Below, one piece after another: positions 5,997-15,140 of a stretch of 64,000 nucleotides of DNA. This DNA is from Pseudomonas pohangensis. Lineage in GTDB: Bacteria > Pseudomonadota > Gammaproteobacteria > Pseudomonadales > Pseudomonadaceae. Numbering within the stretch: position 1 is the stretch's first letter; each line of letters opens with the position of its first letter. The notes under the pieces were generated by a model. The model saw only the letters and a list, made by a program, of their open reading frames with translations, was not told the DNA's origin and did no database searches. The translations under genes and the position numbers were made by a program. The stretch lies in NCBI RefSeq assembly GCF_900105995.1, contig NZ_LT629785.1:3534001-3598000 (forward strand). The letters are read 5' to 3'.

Positions 5997-8042
5997 CTAG
6001 TGGCTGTTGCGCTTGCTGTCGACCACCCCTGCAGTGTCATCCAGCAGACTCTTGGTAGCGGTCTGCAGGAAGGCTTCCAGGGCTTTCTGCATTTGCGGAT
6101 CGCTGTCACCCGGTACGCGCTCGGCGCTCGGGTTGGCACCCAGCTGATAGTCATACAGGCGTGGCGGGAAGCCTTTGGGCTGAATCAGAATGCGCTCGGG
6201 CGACACGATGGCGACGGTCTGATCACCGCCGGATGGCTTGATCACGCCCAGCCCCTCATCGCCTGGCGGCAGGTTGAGCAGGTCACGGCCCCAGCACTGA
6301 TGGCGCACATCACCACCCAGACGGCCCATGATGGTCGGCACTATGTCGATCTGGGTGCCGACGGTGTGATCCAGCTTGCCGAACTTCTCCTGAATGCCCG
6401 GGGCAATCAGCAAGAGCGGCACGTTGAAACGGAACAGATCCATCTCGGTGAGCTGCTGGTCACTGCCAAAACCATGATCGCCGACGATGACGAACAGGGT
6501 TTCATTGAACGATGGCAACTTGCGCGCCTTCTCGAAGAACTGGCCCAGCGCCCAGTCGGCATAGCGCATCGCCGTCAGGTGTTCATCGGTATAGCCAAAG
6601 CCGGTTACCGGCTCGACCGGCAAATCCTTGGGCAAGGCATACGGCGTGTGGTTGGACAGGGTTTGCAGCAATGCGTAGTAGGGCTTGTCGGCCGGCAGCT
6701 TGGCCAGTTCCTCGGCGGCACGATCAAACATGTCCTGATCGGAAACCCCCCAGGTCGGGTCCATGAACACCGGATCGACGAAGTCCTCGCGGCCGATAAA
6801 GTTGGTCATGCCCTGATTGCTGAAAAAGCCCGACTGGTTGTCCCACTGGAAGTTGCCGTTGTACACGTAGATATTTTCAAAGCCGCGCGGACCCAGCAGT
6901 TGCGGCAAGCCGGAAAACTTGTGCGCGCCTTCGGGCGTGCGCATCAGGTATTCAAAACTGGGCAGATTGGGGAAGCAGGCCATGGTGGCAAACATGCCCT
7001 GGTGGGTGTGCGTGCCATTGGAGAAGAAGCGGTCGAACAGCAGCCCTTCCTTGGCCAGCTGGTCAAAGTACGGGGTGATATCGCCACGCCCGCCCAGTGC
7101 ACCGACAAAGTGCCCGGCGAAGCTTTCCATCAGGATCACCACCACATTCCTGATCGGCAGGGTGTTCTCGGCGGGCGGCAGAAAGTCGCGACGGATGGCC
7201 GCCGTATCGGCATCTACCAGGGTGTCATGCGGTGTCAGCAACATGTCACGCACGACCTGCTGGGCATCGGCATCCGACATGGTCGACTTCCACAGGTTGT
7301 CGCGGTGATCCGACATGCTCGCCCGCGCGGCGGAAACCAGCGTCAGGGTGCCATTCAGGCCCAGCTGGTTGGCAAACATCGAGCTGGTGGTATAGGCATC
7401 GCCCCAGCGCAGGGGCGGACCCTGGCGAATATGGCCACGGGCTGCGATTACCGCAATCACCAGGCAGACGAAGAACGCGGTACCGCGCCAGTACCAGGCC
7501 GGACCGGTGGCGTTGCCTACCACCTCGGCAGGACGGGTCAGCAGGTCCAGACCCTTGAACAGCTTGGCCAGCAGCCAGGTAGCCAGTGCCCAGGCGATCA
7601 GGTAGCGCCCGACCGGAAAGCCGTTCCACAGCATGCTGGCGACAGTTTTCAGATCTTCCTCGAAGTACTGGAACACCAGACTGTTCAGGCGCTGGTGAAA
7701 TTCGCGGTAGAAGTCCAGTTCGGTAATACCGAGGAACAGCGTGATACTGGCAAAGCCGGTCAGCCACCATCGGAAAAAGCCCCGGGCAGCCATAGCCCTG
7801 CGGTTCAACAGGGCCAGCAGCATCGGGATACAGGCATACACGACCACGCGCAGGTCAAAACGCATGCCGTTGTAGAACGCTTCAAGGAACTCGGCTAGCG
7901 GCGTATCACCGATCAGCTCGTGGTTGTACATCAGCAGGGCCACCCGCAACAGGCCATAAATCACCAGCAAGGCCAGAGCGCTCGCAAGGGTAAAGGCCAG
8001 GTGGCTGATGATCGTCGGGTTTTGCAGCTTTTTTGAACTCAT
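5997..8042 (-). CDS. LTA synthase-family (sulfatase-fold) membrane phosphotransferase, 681 aa
   Basis: About five N-terminal membrane helices (roughly residues 13-35, 62-80, 88-108, 138-160, 190-210) precede a large periplasmic sulfatase-fold domain. That domain carries ILMESFAGH (first metal-binding Glu), NGTHTHQGM with the probable catalytic Thr, and VIVGDHGFGS (metal-binding Asp-His). Relatives are LtaS and the MdoB/OpgB phosphoglycerol transferases, which move phosphoglycerol or phosphoethanolamine onto envelope glycans. A Gram-negative cell has no lipoteichoic acid, so a glucan or lipid acceptor is likelier. The start MSSKKLQ at 8042 is chosen over an extension to 8096 that lacks a ribosome-binding site. 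Confidence 0.85.
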   Translation of the reverse strand: MSSKKLQNPTIISHLAFTLASALALLVIYGLLRVALLMYNHELIGDTPLAEFLEAFYNGMRFDLRVVVYACIPMLLALLNRRAMAARGFFRWWLTGFASITLFLGITELDFYREFHQRLNSLVFQYFEEDLKTVASMLWNGFPVGRYLIAWALATWLLAKLFKGLDLLTRPAEVVGNATGPAWYWRGTAFFVCLVIAVIAARGHIRQGPPLRWGDAYTTSSMFANQLGLNGTLTLVSAARASMSDHRDNLWKSTMSDADAQQVVRDMLLTPHDTLVDADTAAIRRDFLPPAENTLPIRNVVVILMESFAGHFVGALGGRGDITPYFDQLAKEGLLFDRFFSNGTHTHQGMFATMACFPNLPSFEYLMRTPEGAHKFSGLPQLLGPRGFENIYVYNGNFQWDNQSGFFSNQGMTNFIGREDFVDPVFMDPTWGVSDQDMFDRAAEELAKLPADKPYYALLQTLSNHTPYALPKDLPVEPVTGFGYTDEHLTAMRYADWALGQFFEKARKLPSFNETLFVIVGDHGFGSDQQLTEMDLFRFNVPLLLIAPGIQEKFGKLDHTVGTQIDIVPTIMGRLGGDVRHQCWGRDLLNLPPGDEGLGVIKPSGGDQTVAIVSPERILIQPKGFPPRLYDYQLGANPSAERVPGDSDPQMQKALEAFLQTATKSLLDDTAGVVDSKRNSH

Positions 8043-8169
8043 GCTGATGCTGTTCCACTTGAAGTATTGAACCGGGGCAATGACTGCGCATGCCATGGGG
8101 CTGCGCCGGTCTGACCAATTCGGCCAGACGCCTGTTATAGCAGGTCAATGCAGAAAAAAACGTGAAGGT

Positions 8170-10005
8170 CTATTCCACCGTAACCGATTTGGCCAGATTG
8201 CGCGGCTGATCCACATCGGTACCTTTGAGTACCGCCACGTAATACGACAGCAACTGCAACGGTATGGTGTAGAGAATCGGTGCCAGCACATCGTGGATAT
8301 GCGGCATGCCGATTACATGGGTGCCTTCACCATTAGCCATGCCGGCCTGCTGGTCGGCAAACACGATCAGCTCACCACCGCGCGCACGCACTTCCTGCAG
8401 GTTGGATTTGAGCTTTTCCAGCAGCTCGTTGTTCGGTGCCACCGTGACCACCGGCATGTCGCTATCGACCAGCGCCAGCGGGCCGTGCTTGAGCTCGCCG
8501 GCGGGATAGGCCTCGGCGTGAATGTAGGAAATCTCCTTGAGCTTGAGTGCACCTTCCATGGCCACCGGATACTGGGCGCCGCGACCGAGAAACAGGGTGT
8601 GATGCTTTTCGGCAAACAGTTCGGCAACTTTCTCGACCTTCTTGTCCATCGCCAGTGCCTCACCCAGGTGTGTCGGCAACCGGCGCAGGGCTTCCACCAG
8701 CTCGGCTTCCGTGGCCTTGTCCAGCGTACCGCGGACCTGTCCCAGAGCCAGGGTCAGTAACAGCAAGGCGACCAGCTGGGTGGTGAAGGCCTTGGTCGAA
8801 GCCACACCGATCTCCGGGCCGGCGTGGGTCAGCAGGGTCAGTTCCGACTCGCGCACCAAGGAACTGGTGCCGACATTGCAGATGGCCAGGCTGCCGAGGA
8901 AACCCAGTTCCTTGGCATTGCGCAGAGCTGCCAGGGTGTCGGCGGTTTCACCGGACTGGGAAATGGTCACGAACAGGCTGTCGGGCTGTACCACCACCTT
9001 GCGATAGCGGAACTCGCTGGCCACCTCGATCTGACAGGGGATACCGGCCAGTGCTTCCAGCCAGTAACGTGCCACCATCCCCGCGTGGTAGCTGGTACCG
9101 CAAGCAACGATCTGCACATTCTTGACTCTGGCAAACAGCTCGGCGGCCTCTGCGCCGAATGCCTGTACCAGTACACGTCCGGAACCCAGCCGGCCTTCCA
9201 GAGTACGTTGCACCACAGCGGGTTGCTCGTGGATTTCCTTGAGCATGAAGTGGCGATACTCGCCTTTGTCTGCCGCTTCGGCACCCTCGTGGTACTGCAC
9301 CTGCTCGCGCTCGACCAGGGCTCCGCTTTCATCCCAGATCTGTACGCTGTTGCGGCGGATCTCGGCAATATCGCCTTCTTCCAGATAGATGAAGCGATCG
9401 GTAACCTGGCGCAAGGCCAGCTGATCCGAGGCCAGAAAGTTCTCACCCAGGCCCAGGCCGATCACCAGCGGACTACCGCTGCGCGCTGCCAGCAAACGAT
9501 CCGGCTGACTGGCACTGATCACCGCCAGCCCATAGGCACCGTGCAACTCGGGGATCGCCGCTTTCAGGGCATCCGCCAGATCGGGGAAGGTCTTCAGCTT
9601 GTGATGCAGCAAGTGCACGATAGTCTCGGTATCGGTGTCCGAACTGAATTCATAGCCGAGGCCGCAGAGTTCGGCGCGCAGGGCTTCATGGTTTTCAATG
9701 ATGCCGTTGTGCACAACCGCCAGATCGCTGCCGGAAAAATGCGGGTGGGCATTACGCTCGCACGGCGCTCCGTGGGTGGCCCAGCGGGTGTGGGCAATCC
9801 CCAGCCGGCCATGCAGTGGCTCGTTCAGCAGCGCTTGCGCCAGTTCACTGACTTTGCCCGAACGGCGGCAGCGCTGCAGCGCACCGGACTGTTCGATGAC
9901 GGCCACGCCGGCGCTGTCATAGCCGCGGTATTCCAGGCGCTTGAGGCCTTCAAGCAGTATCGGGGTAATCGGCCGTTCAGCAACGGCGCCAACAATGCCA
10001 CACAT
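8170..10005 (-). CDS. glmS: Glutamine-fructose-6-phosphate aminotransferase
   Basis: The 611-residue enzyme makes glucosamine-6-phosphate from fructose-6-phosphate and glutamine, the first step to UDP-GlcNAc for peptidoglycan and LPS. The N-terminal glutaminase domain starts MCGIVGAVAE with Cys2 as nucleophile after Met removal, and RLEYRGYDSAGVAV follows. Two SIS sugar-isomerase domains fill the C-terminal half (CGTSYHAG; SQSGETADT; the second around residue 460-600), and it ends in the family signature PRNLAKSVTVE. It lies 10 bp after glmR on the same strand and is almost certainly co-transcribed with it. Confidence 0.97.
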   Translation of the reverse strand: MCGIVGAVAERPITPILLEGLKRLEYRGYDSAGVAVIEQSGALQRCRRSGKVSELAQALLNEPLHGRLGIAHTRWATHGAPCERNAHPHFSGSDLAVVHNGIIENHEALRAELCGLGYEFSSDTDTETIVHLLHHKLKTFPDLADALKAAIPELHGAYGLAVISASQPDRLLAARSGSPLVIGLGLGENFLASDQLALRQVTDRFIYLEEGDIAEIRRNSVQIWDESGALVEREQVQYHEGAEAADKGEYRHFMLKEIHEQPAVVQRTLEGRLGSGRVLVQAFGAEAAELFARVKNVQIVACGTSYHAGMVARYWLEALAGIPCQIEVASEFRYRKVVVQPDSLFVTISQSGETADTLAALRNAKELGFLGSLAICNVGTSSLVRESELTLLTHAGPEIGVASTKAFTTQLVALLLLTLALGQVRGTLDKATEAELVEALRRLPTHLGEALAMDKKVEKVAELFAEKHHTLFLGRGAQYPVAMEGALKLKEISYIHAEAYPAGELKHGPLALVDSDMPVVTVAPNNELLEKLKSNLQEVRARGGELIVFADQQAGMANGEGTHVIGMPHIHDVLAPILYTIPLQLLSYYVAVLKGTDVDQPRNLAKSVTVE

Positions 10006-10015
10006 AGTCTTCTCC

Positions 10016-10783
10016 TCAGCCAGCCAGGGCGCAGATTACTTCCACGCCACAAGCCTCAATTTGCAAGCGCATCTCGCCATCGAGGCACTCATCGGTTATC
10101 AGGGTATGGATGCTGCTCCAGGGCAGTTCCAGATTGGGAATCTTGCGGCCGAATTTTTCCGACTCCGCCAGAACAATCACTTCGCGGGCCACATCGGCCA
10201 TTACTCGCGATAAACCAAGCAATTCATTGAATGTGGTGGTGCCACGGGCGATATCCAGGCCATCGGCACCAATGAACAGCTGGTCAAAGTCATAGGAGCG
10301 CAGAACCTGTTCGGCAACCTGGCCCTGGAAAGACTCCGAATGCGGATCCCAGGTTCCGCCCGTCATCAGCAGCGTCGGCTCATGCTCGATCTCTCTGAGT
10401 GCGGTGGCGACCTTCAGAGAGTTGGTCATCACCACCAGTCCGGGCTTGTAGCCCAGTTGCGGAATCATTGCCGCAGTAGTGCTACCGCAATCGAGAATGA
10501 TCCGCGCATGCTCGCGTATGTGCGCAACGGCAGCCTTGGCAATCGCCAGCTTGAATGGTGCCAGCTGCCGGTTCGGCGCGCTGGTCAATTCCTGCGGCAA
10601 GGGCACCGCGCCGCCGTATCGACGCAGCAGCAACCCATTCTGTTCAAGCACCGTGAGGTCCTTGCGAATGGTTACTTCGGAGGTGTCGAAGCGTTTTGCC
10701 AGCTCATCCACACTGACTTCACCCTGCTCGGCGAGCAGGGTAATGATGGCGTGGCGGCGCTGCGGTGTATTGCGTTTTGACAT
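10016..10783 (-). CDS. glmR: DeoR-family transcriptional regulator GlmR
   Basis: The 255-residue protein begins with a DeoR winged helix-turn-helix (residues about 5-60: RRHAIITLLAEQGEVSVDEL, then FDTSEVTIRKDLTVLE) and continues with the DeoR sensor domain of the ISOCOT fold (ILDCGSTTAAMIPQL; GADGLD). In Pseudomonas the gene between glmU and glmS is named glmR and influences amino-sugar supply and antibiotic resistance. The sensor probably reads a sugar phosphate. It sits 114 bp after glmU, in the same direction, and 10 bp before glmS. Confidence 0.88.
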   Translation of the reverse strand: MSKRNTPQRRHAIITLLAEQGEVSVDELAKRFDTSEVTIRKDLTVLEQNGLLLRRYGGAVPLPQELTSAPNRQLAPFKLAIAKAAVAHIREHARIILDCGSTTAAMIPQLGYKPGLVVMTNSLKVATALREIEHEPTLLMTGGTWDPHSESFQGQVAEQVLRSYDFDQLFIGADGLDIARGTTTFNELLGLSRVMADVAREVIVLAESEKFGRKIPNLELPWSSIHTLITDECLDGEMRLQIEACGVEVICALAG

Positions 10784-10859
10784 TTATTTGTTTCGATTCG
10801 AAATATTAATGCGCGAATCAAAACCTAATATGCCTGTTTAGTCAAGGAAATGAAGCCTT

Positions 10860-10890
10860 AACGGTCCTTCCAAATAACCAGAAGGCCGTT
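10860..10890. terminator. Possible stem-loop after glmU
   Basis: AACGGTCCTTC (10860-10870) pairs with GAAGGCCGTT (10881-10890) with one bulge, 8 nt past the glmU stop on the minus strand. It is not followed by a T-run on that strand, so termination would be partial and glmR-glmS could still receive read-through. Confidence 0.4.
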
Positions 10891-10897
10891 TATTTGC

Positions 10898-12262
10898 TCA
10901 CTTTTTATGCTTTTCCGGGCGTTTCCAGCCCGTAATGTTGCGCTGCTTAGCCCGACCGACACCCAGCGCAGCTGCCGGCACCTCCTGGCTGATGGTCGAG
11001 CCGGCACCCGTTGTCGCGCCATCGCCAAGACTCACCGGTGCGACCAGCGAGTTGTTGGAACCGATGAATACGTCATCACCCAACACTGTTTGCCATTTGT
11101 TCGCCCCATCGTAATTGCAGGTAATGGTCCCCGCGCCGATGTTGCAGTTGTCGCCTATCTGCGCATCGCCCAGATAGCTCAGATGGCCGGCTTTAGAACC
11201 AGTGCCAAGCCGTGCATTCTTGATTTCCACAAAATTGCCGACGTGTGCCTTTGCACCGAGCACCGCCCCCGGGCGCAACCGTGCATAAGGGCCACAGTCG
11301 CTACCCTCGCCCAACTCGGCACCCTCCAAATGACTGTTGGCCTTGACCGTTGAGCCGCGGCGCAAGGTGCTATTTTTAATGACGCAATTGGGGCCGATCT
11401 GCACGTCGTCTTCGATGACTACGCAGCCTTCAAGAATCACGTTCACATCGATCAGGATGTCGCGCCCGACCTGTACCTCACCGCGGACATCCAGTCGCTG
11501 CGGGTCGCGCAAGGTCACACCCTGCTGCATCAAGGCACGGGCGGCTTGGCCCTGATAATGCCGCTCGAGCTCCGCCAGCTGAATTCTATCGTTGGCACCC
11601 TGCACTTCCTGCTGGCTTGCCGGTTGTTCGGTCGCAACCCGCAAGCCGTCTGCAACCGCCATGGCAATCACATCGGTGAGGTAGTACTCGCCCTGGGCAT
11701 TGTTGTTGGACAGCCGTGCCAGCCATTCACAAAGCTTGACCCGCGGAGCAACCAGGATTCCCGTATTGCCCTCGCAAATCTTGCGCTGCTCGCTGCTCGC
11801 ATCTTTCTGTTCGACAATGGCCTGCACCTCACCATTTTCGTTACGCAGTATGCGTCCATACCCTGTCGGATCGCTCAGCGAGACGGTCAGCAAGCCAAGA
11901 CAGTTTTCTGCTGATTGGGCCAGTAATCGCACTAGCGTTTCCTGCTGAATCAGGGGCACATCGCCATACAGAATCATCACCTGATCAGCTTTCAGATGCG
12001 GTATTGCCTGCGCGACTGCATGGCCGGTACCGAGCTGTTCGTTCTGCATCACGAAAGTCAGATCTTCCGCCTGCAAGCGTTCCCGGACCAGTTCCGCGCC
12101 ATGGCCAATGACCACCTGAATGCTATCCGGACGCAATGTACGCGCGGTATCCAGCACGTGCCCGAGCATCGATTTACCAGCCACCGGGTGGAGGACCTTG
12201 GGTATAGATGAACGCATGCGCGTTCCCTGGCCGGCAGCAAGAATGACGATATCGAGCGACAT
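10898..12262 (-). CDS. glmU: Bifunctional UDP-GlcNAc pyrophosphorylase / glucosamine-1-P acetyltransferase
   Basis: The 454-residue enzyme carries out the last two steps to UDP-GlcNAc. The N-terminal nucleotidyltransferase domain has LAAGQGTRMRSSIPKVLHP near the start and ILYGDVPLI around residue 100. The C-terminal half is a left-handed beta-helix of hexapeptide repeats (about residues 250-440) for acetyl transfer, with GNFVEIKNARLG and YLGDAQIGDNCNIGAG. The start MSLDIVIL at 12262 gives the usual family length; the open frame runs 25 codons further upstream but overlaps the atp terminator. Confidence 0.97.
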   Translation of the reverse strand: MSLDIVILAAGQGTRMRSSIPKVLHPVAGKSMLGHVLDTARTLRPDSIQVVIGHGAELVRERLQAEDLTFVMQNEQLGTGHAVAQAIPHLKADQVMILYGDVPLIQQETLVRLLAQSAENCLGLLTVSLSDPTGYGRILRNENGEVQAIVEQKDASSEQRKICEGNTGILVAPRVKLCEWLARLSNNNAQGEYYLTDVIAMAVADGLRVATEQPASQQEVQGANDRIQLAELERHYQGQAARALMQQGVTLRDPQRLDVRGEVQVGRDILIDVNVILEGCVVIEDDVQIGPNCVIKNSTLRRGSTVKANSHLEGAELGEGSDCGPYARLRPGAVLGAKAHVGNFVEIKNARLGTGSKAGHLSYLGDAQIGDNCNIGAGTITCNYDGANKWQTVLGDDVFIGSNNSLVAPVSLGDGATTGAGSTISQEVPAAALGVGRAKQRNITGWKRPEKHKK

Positions 12263-12307
12263 GAGGTGTACCTGATCTGGCTTTGTGGAGGGAAATGCAA
12301 CGCATGA

Positions 12308-12333
12308 AAAAGGGTAGCCTAGGCTACCCTTTT
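12308..12333 (-). terminator. Rho-independent terminator of the atp operon
   Basis: A perfect inverted repeat centred between 12320 and 12321 (arm agggtagcct, extended by three A/T pairs) lies 33 bp past the atpC stop on the minus strand. In transcription direction the stem is followed by five T residues, the standard intrinsic-terminator form. It separates the ATP synthase operon from glmU. Confidence 0.85.
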
Positions 12334-12366
12334 GCACTTGCTGATTAAAGCTGACGCTTTACCAGC

Positions 12367-12780
12367 CTACCTTTTGCGCAACTTTACCGTACGCAATTGC
12401 GCAACGGCTTCCGCAAGGCGGTTGGATGCAGACGCATAATCAAACTCGGCGCCTTTCTCGCTCAACGCCTTTTCTGCCGTTTGAACAGCAGCTTGCGCCG
12501 AAGCTTCATCCATATCCGCAGCGCGCAGCACGGTATCGGCCAAAACCTTTACCATACTTGGCTGTACTTCAAGGAACCCACCGGAGATGTAGAACACCTC
12601 TTCGTCTCCACCCTGCTTGACGATACGAATCGGACCCGGTTTCAGGTCTGTAATCAAGGGTGCGTGACCGGGTGCGATACCCAGATCACCGAGATTGCCG
12701 TGGGCAATTACCATTTCTACCAAGCCGGAGTAAATCTCCTCCTCGGCGCTAACAATGTCGCAATGGACTGTAATAGCCAT
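12367..12780 (-). CDS. atpC: ATP synthase F1 epsilon subunit
   Basis: The 137-residue protein has the N-terminal beta-sandwich (TVHCDIVSAEEEIYSGLVEM; GDLGIAPGHAPLITDLKPG) and a C-terminal helical hairpin rich in Ala and Glu. Epsilon is part of the central rotor stalk and inhibits ATP hydrolysis in the extended state. It is the last gene of the atp operon, 42 bp after atpD and followed by the operon terminator. Confidence 0.96.
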   Translation of the reverse strand: MAITVHCDIVSAEEEIYSGLVEMVIAHGNLGDLGIAPGHAPLITDLKPGPIRIVKQGGDEEVFYISGGFLEVQPSMVKVLADTVLRAADMDEASAQAAVQTAEKALSEKGAEFDYASASNRLAEAVAQLRTVKLRKR

Positions 12781-12822
12781 ACGCTTGCCTCATCTAAGCG
12801 CCCGTAACCGGGCGCTCGCGGA

Positions 12823-14199
12823 TTACAGTTTCTTGGCTTTCTCGATCGCTTCTTCAATGCTGCCGACCATGTAGAACGCCTGCTCTGGCAGATGGTCGTA
12901 GTCGCCCTTGAGAATCCCGCTAAAACCTTCAATGGTATCTTTCAGGGACACATATTTACCTGGAGAACCGGTAAATACTTCCGCAACGAAGAACGGCTGC
13001 GACAGGAAACGCTGAATTTTACGTGCACGGGAAACCAGCTGCTTGTCGGCGTCGGAAAGTTCATCCATACCCAGAATGGCAATGATGTCCTTCAGTTCCT
13101 TGTAGCGCTGCAGCACGAACTGCACACCACGCGCAGTGTCATAGTGTTCCTGGCCGATAACCAGTGGATCCAGCTGACGCGAAGTCGAATCCAGTGGATC
13201 TACCGCAGGGTAAATACCCAGCGATGCGATATCACGGGACAGTACGACTGTAGCGTCAAGGTGGGCGAAGGTTGTCGCCGGCGACGGGTCAGTCAGGTCA
13301 TCCGCAGGTACGTAAACGGCCTGAATCGAAGTGATCGAACCACTTTTGGTCGTGGTGATACGCTCCTGCAGAACACCCATCTCTTCCGCCAGCGTCGGCT
13401 GGTAGCCTACCGCTGAAGGCATACGACCCAGCAGTGCGGATACTTCGGTACCGGCGAGTGTATAGCGGTAGATGTTGTCGATGAACAGCAGTACGTCGTT
13501 ACCTTCGTCACGGAACTTCTCGGCCATGGTCAGGCCGGTCAGCGCTACACGCAGACGGTTTCCCGGTGGCTCGTTCATCTGCCCGTAAACCAGAGCAACC
13601 TTGTCCAGTACGTTGGATTCCTTCATCTCGTGATAGAAGTCATTACCTTCACGAGTACGCTCACCAACACCGGCAAATACCGAGTAGCCGCTGTGCTCAA
13701 TGGCGATGTTACGGATCAGTTCCATCATGTTAACGGTCTTGCCCACACCGGCACCACCGAACAGACCAACCTTACCACCCCGGGCAAAAGGACATACCAG
13801 GTCGATTACCTTGATGCCTGTTTCCAGCAAATCATTGCCGCCAGCCTGCTCGGCAAACGATGGTGCTTCACGGTGAATACCCCAGCGCTCCTCCTCACCG
13901 ATAGGACCAGCCTCATCGATAGGGTTGCCGAGAACATCCATAATGCGACCGAGAGTAGCCTTGCCAACAGGCACGGAGATAGCTGCTCCGGTGTTGGCAA
14001 CATCCAGCCCTCGCTTCAACCCTTCAGTTGAACCCATGGCAATGGTACGTACCACACCGTCACCCAGCTGCTGCTGGACTTCAAGTGTGGTTTCGGCGCC
14101 TTGTACTTTCAATGCATCATAAATATTCGGTACCTGCTCGCATGGAAACTCCACGTCGATAACAGCGCCGATAATCTGAACAATACGTCCACTACTCAT
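12823..14199 (-). CDS. atpD: ATP synthase F1 beta subunit
   Basis: The 458-residue catalytic subunit carries the Walker A loop GGAGVGKTVNMMELI (about residues 146-160), the GERTREGNDFYHEM stretch with the catalytic Glu, and the Walker B region DVLLFIDNIYRYT. Beta subunits alternate with alpha in the F1 hexamer and hold the three catalytic ATP sites. The length is normal for the family. It lies between atpG (30 bp upstream) and atpC. Confidence 0.98.
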   Translation of the reverse strand: MSSGRIVQIIGAVIDVEFPCEQVPNIYDALKVQGAETTLEVQQQLGDGVVRTIAMGSTEGLKRGLDVANTGAAISVPVGKATLGRIMDVLGNPIDEAGPIGEEERWGIHREAPSFAEQAGGNDLLETGIKVIDLVCPFARGGKVGLFGGAGVGKTVNMMELIRNIAIEHSGYSVFAGVGERTREGNDFYHEMKESNVLDKVALVYGQMNEPPGNRLRVALTGLTMAEKFRDEGNDVLLFIDNIYRYTLAGTEVSALLGRMPSAVGYQPTLAEEMGVLQERITTTKSGSITSIQAVYVPADDLTDPSPATTFAHLDATVVLSRDIASLGIYPAVDPLDSTSRQLDPLVIGQEHYDTARGVQFVLQRYKELKDIIAILGMDELSDADKQLVSRARKIQRFLSQPFFVAEVFTGSPGKYVSLKDTIEGFSGILKGDYDHLPEQAFYMVGSIEEAIEKAKKL

Positions 14200-14229
14200 G
14201 TCTGGTTCCTCTGAAAATTTGAACCTGTC

Positions 14230-15090
14230 TTACAACGCGGCTGCGCCGCCGACGATTTCCGAAATTTCTTGTGTGATTGCTGCCTGGCGAGCCTTGTTGT
14301 AGATCAGCTGCAATTCACCGATCAGCTCACCGGCGTTCTCGGTGGCATTCTTCATAGCCAACATCCGCGACGCCTGCTCACAAGCATTGTTTTCGATAAC
14401 AGCCTGATACACCTGAGACTCAACATAACGAACCAGCAGGCCTTCCAGAAGCTGTTTGGCATCTGGCTCGTACAGGTAGTCCCAGTGATGCTTGAGCTCT
14501 GTATCAGGGTCGGCGACCAATGGAATCAACTGATCTACCGTTGGCTGCTGAACCATGGTGTTAACGAACTTGTTCGACACTATGTTCAGACGATCAATTC
14601 GCCCGTCCAGATAGGCATCAAGCATTACCTTGACGCTGCCGATCAGATCATTGATTGACGGCTCTTCACCGATATGGCTGATAGCCGCAACAATGTTGCC
14701 ACCAAAGTTGTTGAAGAAAGCCGCACCCTTGGTACCAATCACACAAAGGTCTATTTCTATTCCTTGTTCGCGATTGCCTGCCATGTCCTTGACCAGCGCC
14801 TTGAACAGGTTGGTGTTCAAACCACCGCAAAGACCTCGATCTGTGCTGACCACGATATAACCGACGCGCTTTGTTTCACGTTCGATCATGAAGGGGTGGC
14901 GATACTCCGGGTTAGCATTGGCCAGGTGGCCAATAACCTGCCGGATACGCTCAGCATAGGGACGACCTGCAGCCATGCGCTGTTGTGCCCTGCGCATTTT
15001 GCTGACCGCCACTTTTTCCATGGCGTTGGTAATTTTTTGCGTGCTTTTGATGCTCGCAATCTTTGTGCGAATCTCTTTTGAGCCTGCCAT
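14230..15090 (-). CDS. atpG: ATP synthase F1 gamma subunit
   Basis: The 286-residue central-stalk subunit begins MAGSKEIRTKIASIKSTQKI, the conserved N-terminal helix, and ends with the matching C-terminal coiled-coil helix containing ARQAAITQEISEIVGGAAAL. The STDRGLCGGLN motif lies near residues 78-90. Gamma rotates inside the alpha-beta hexamer and links it to the c-ring. It follows atpA by 50 bp. Confidence 0.97.
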   Translation of the reverse strand: MAGSKEIRTKIASIKSTQKITNAMEKVAVSKMRRAQQRMAAGRPYAERIRQVIGHLANANPEYRHPFMIERETKRVGYIVVSTDRGLCGGLNTNLFKALVKDMAGNREQGIEIDLCVIGTKGAAFFNNFGGNIVAAISHIGEEPSINDLIGSVKVMLDAYLDGRIDRLNIVSNKFVNTMVQQPTVDQLIPLVADPDTELKHHWDYLYEPDAKQLLEGLLVRYVESQVYQAVIENNACEQASRMLAMKNATENAGELIGELQLIYNKARQAAITQEISEIVGGAAAL

Positions 15091-15140
15091 GCAACACCTA
15101 TAGGTCTAGCAGACGAGTGCCTTTCGGCACCCGTTGCGGA

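Noticed and set aside
6000..7898. 632-codon open frame on the plus strand opposite the LTA-synthase-like gene
   Set aside because: It is antisense to a gene with clear motifs and membrane helices, has Gln/His/Gly-rich composition typical of a GC-rich shadow frame, and shows no domain.
8043..8100. parS-like half site around tgttccacttg
   Set aside because: The right half does not match the palindrome (ACTTGAAG instead of ACGTGGAAC).
10006..10015. glmS ribozyme upstream of glmS
   Set aside because: Only 10 bp separate glmR and glmS, too short for the ribozyme, which is mostly found in Gram-positive bacteria.
8824..10230. 468-codon plus-strand frame opposite glmS and glmR
   Set aside because: Spans two real genes on the other strand and has no domain.
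12308..12333. Riboswitch or glmU leader structure
   Set aside because: The repeat is a simple terminator stem with a T-run on the minus strand right after atpC.
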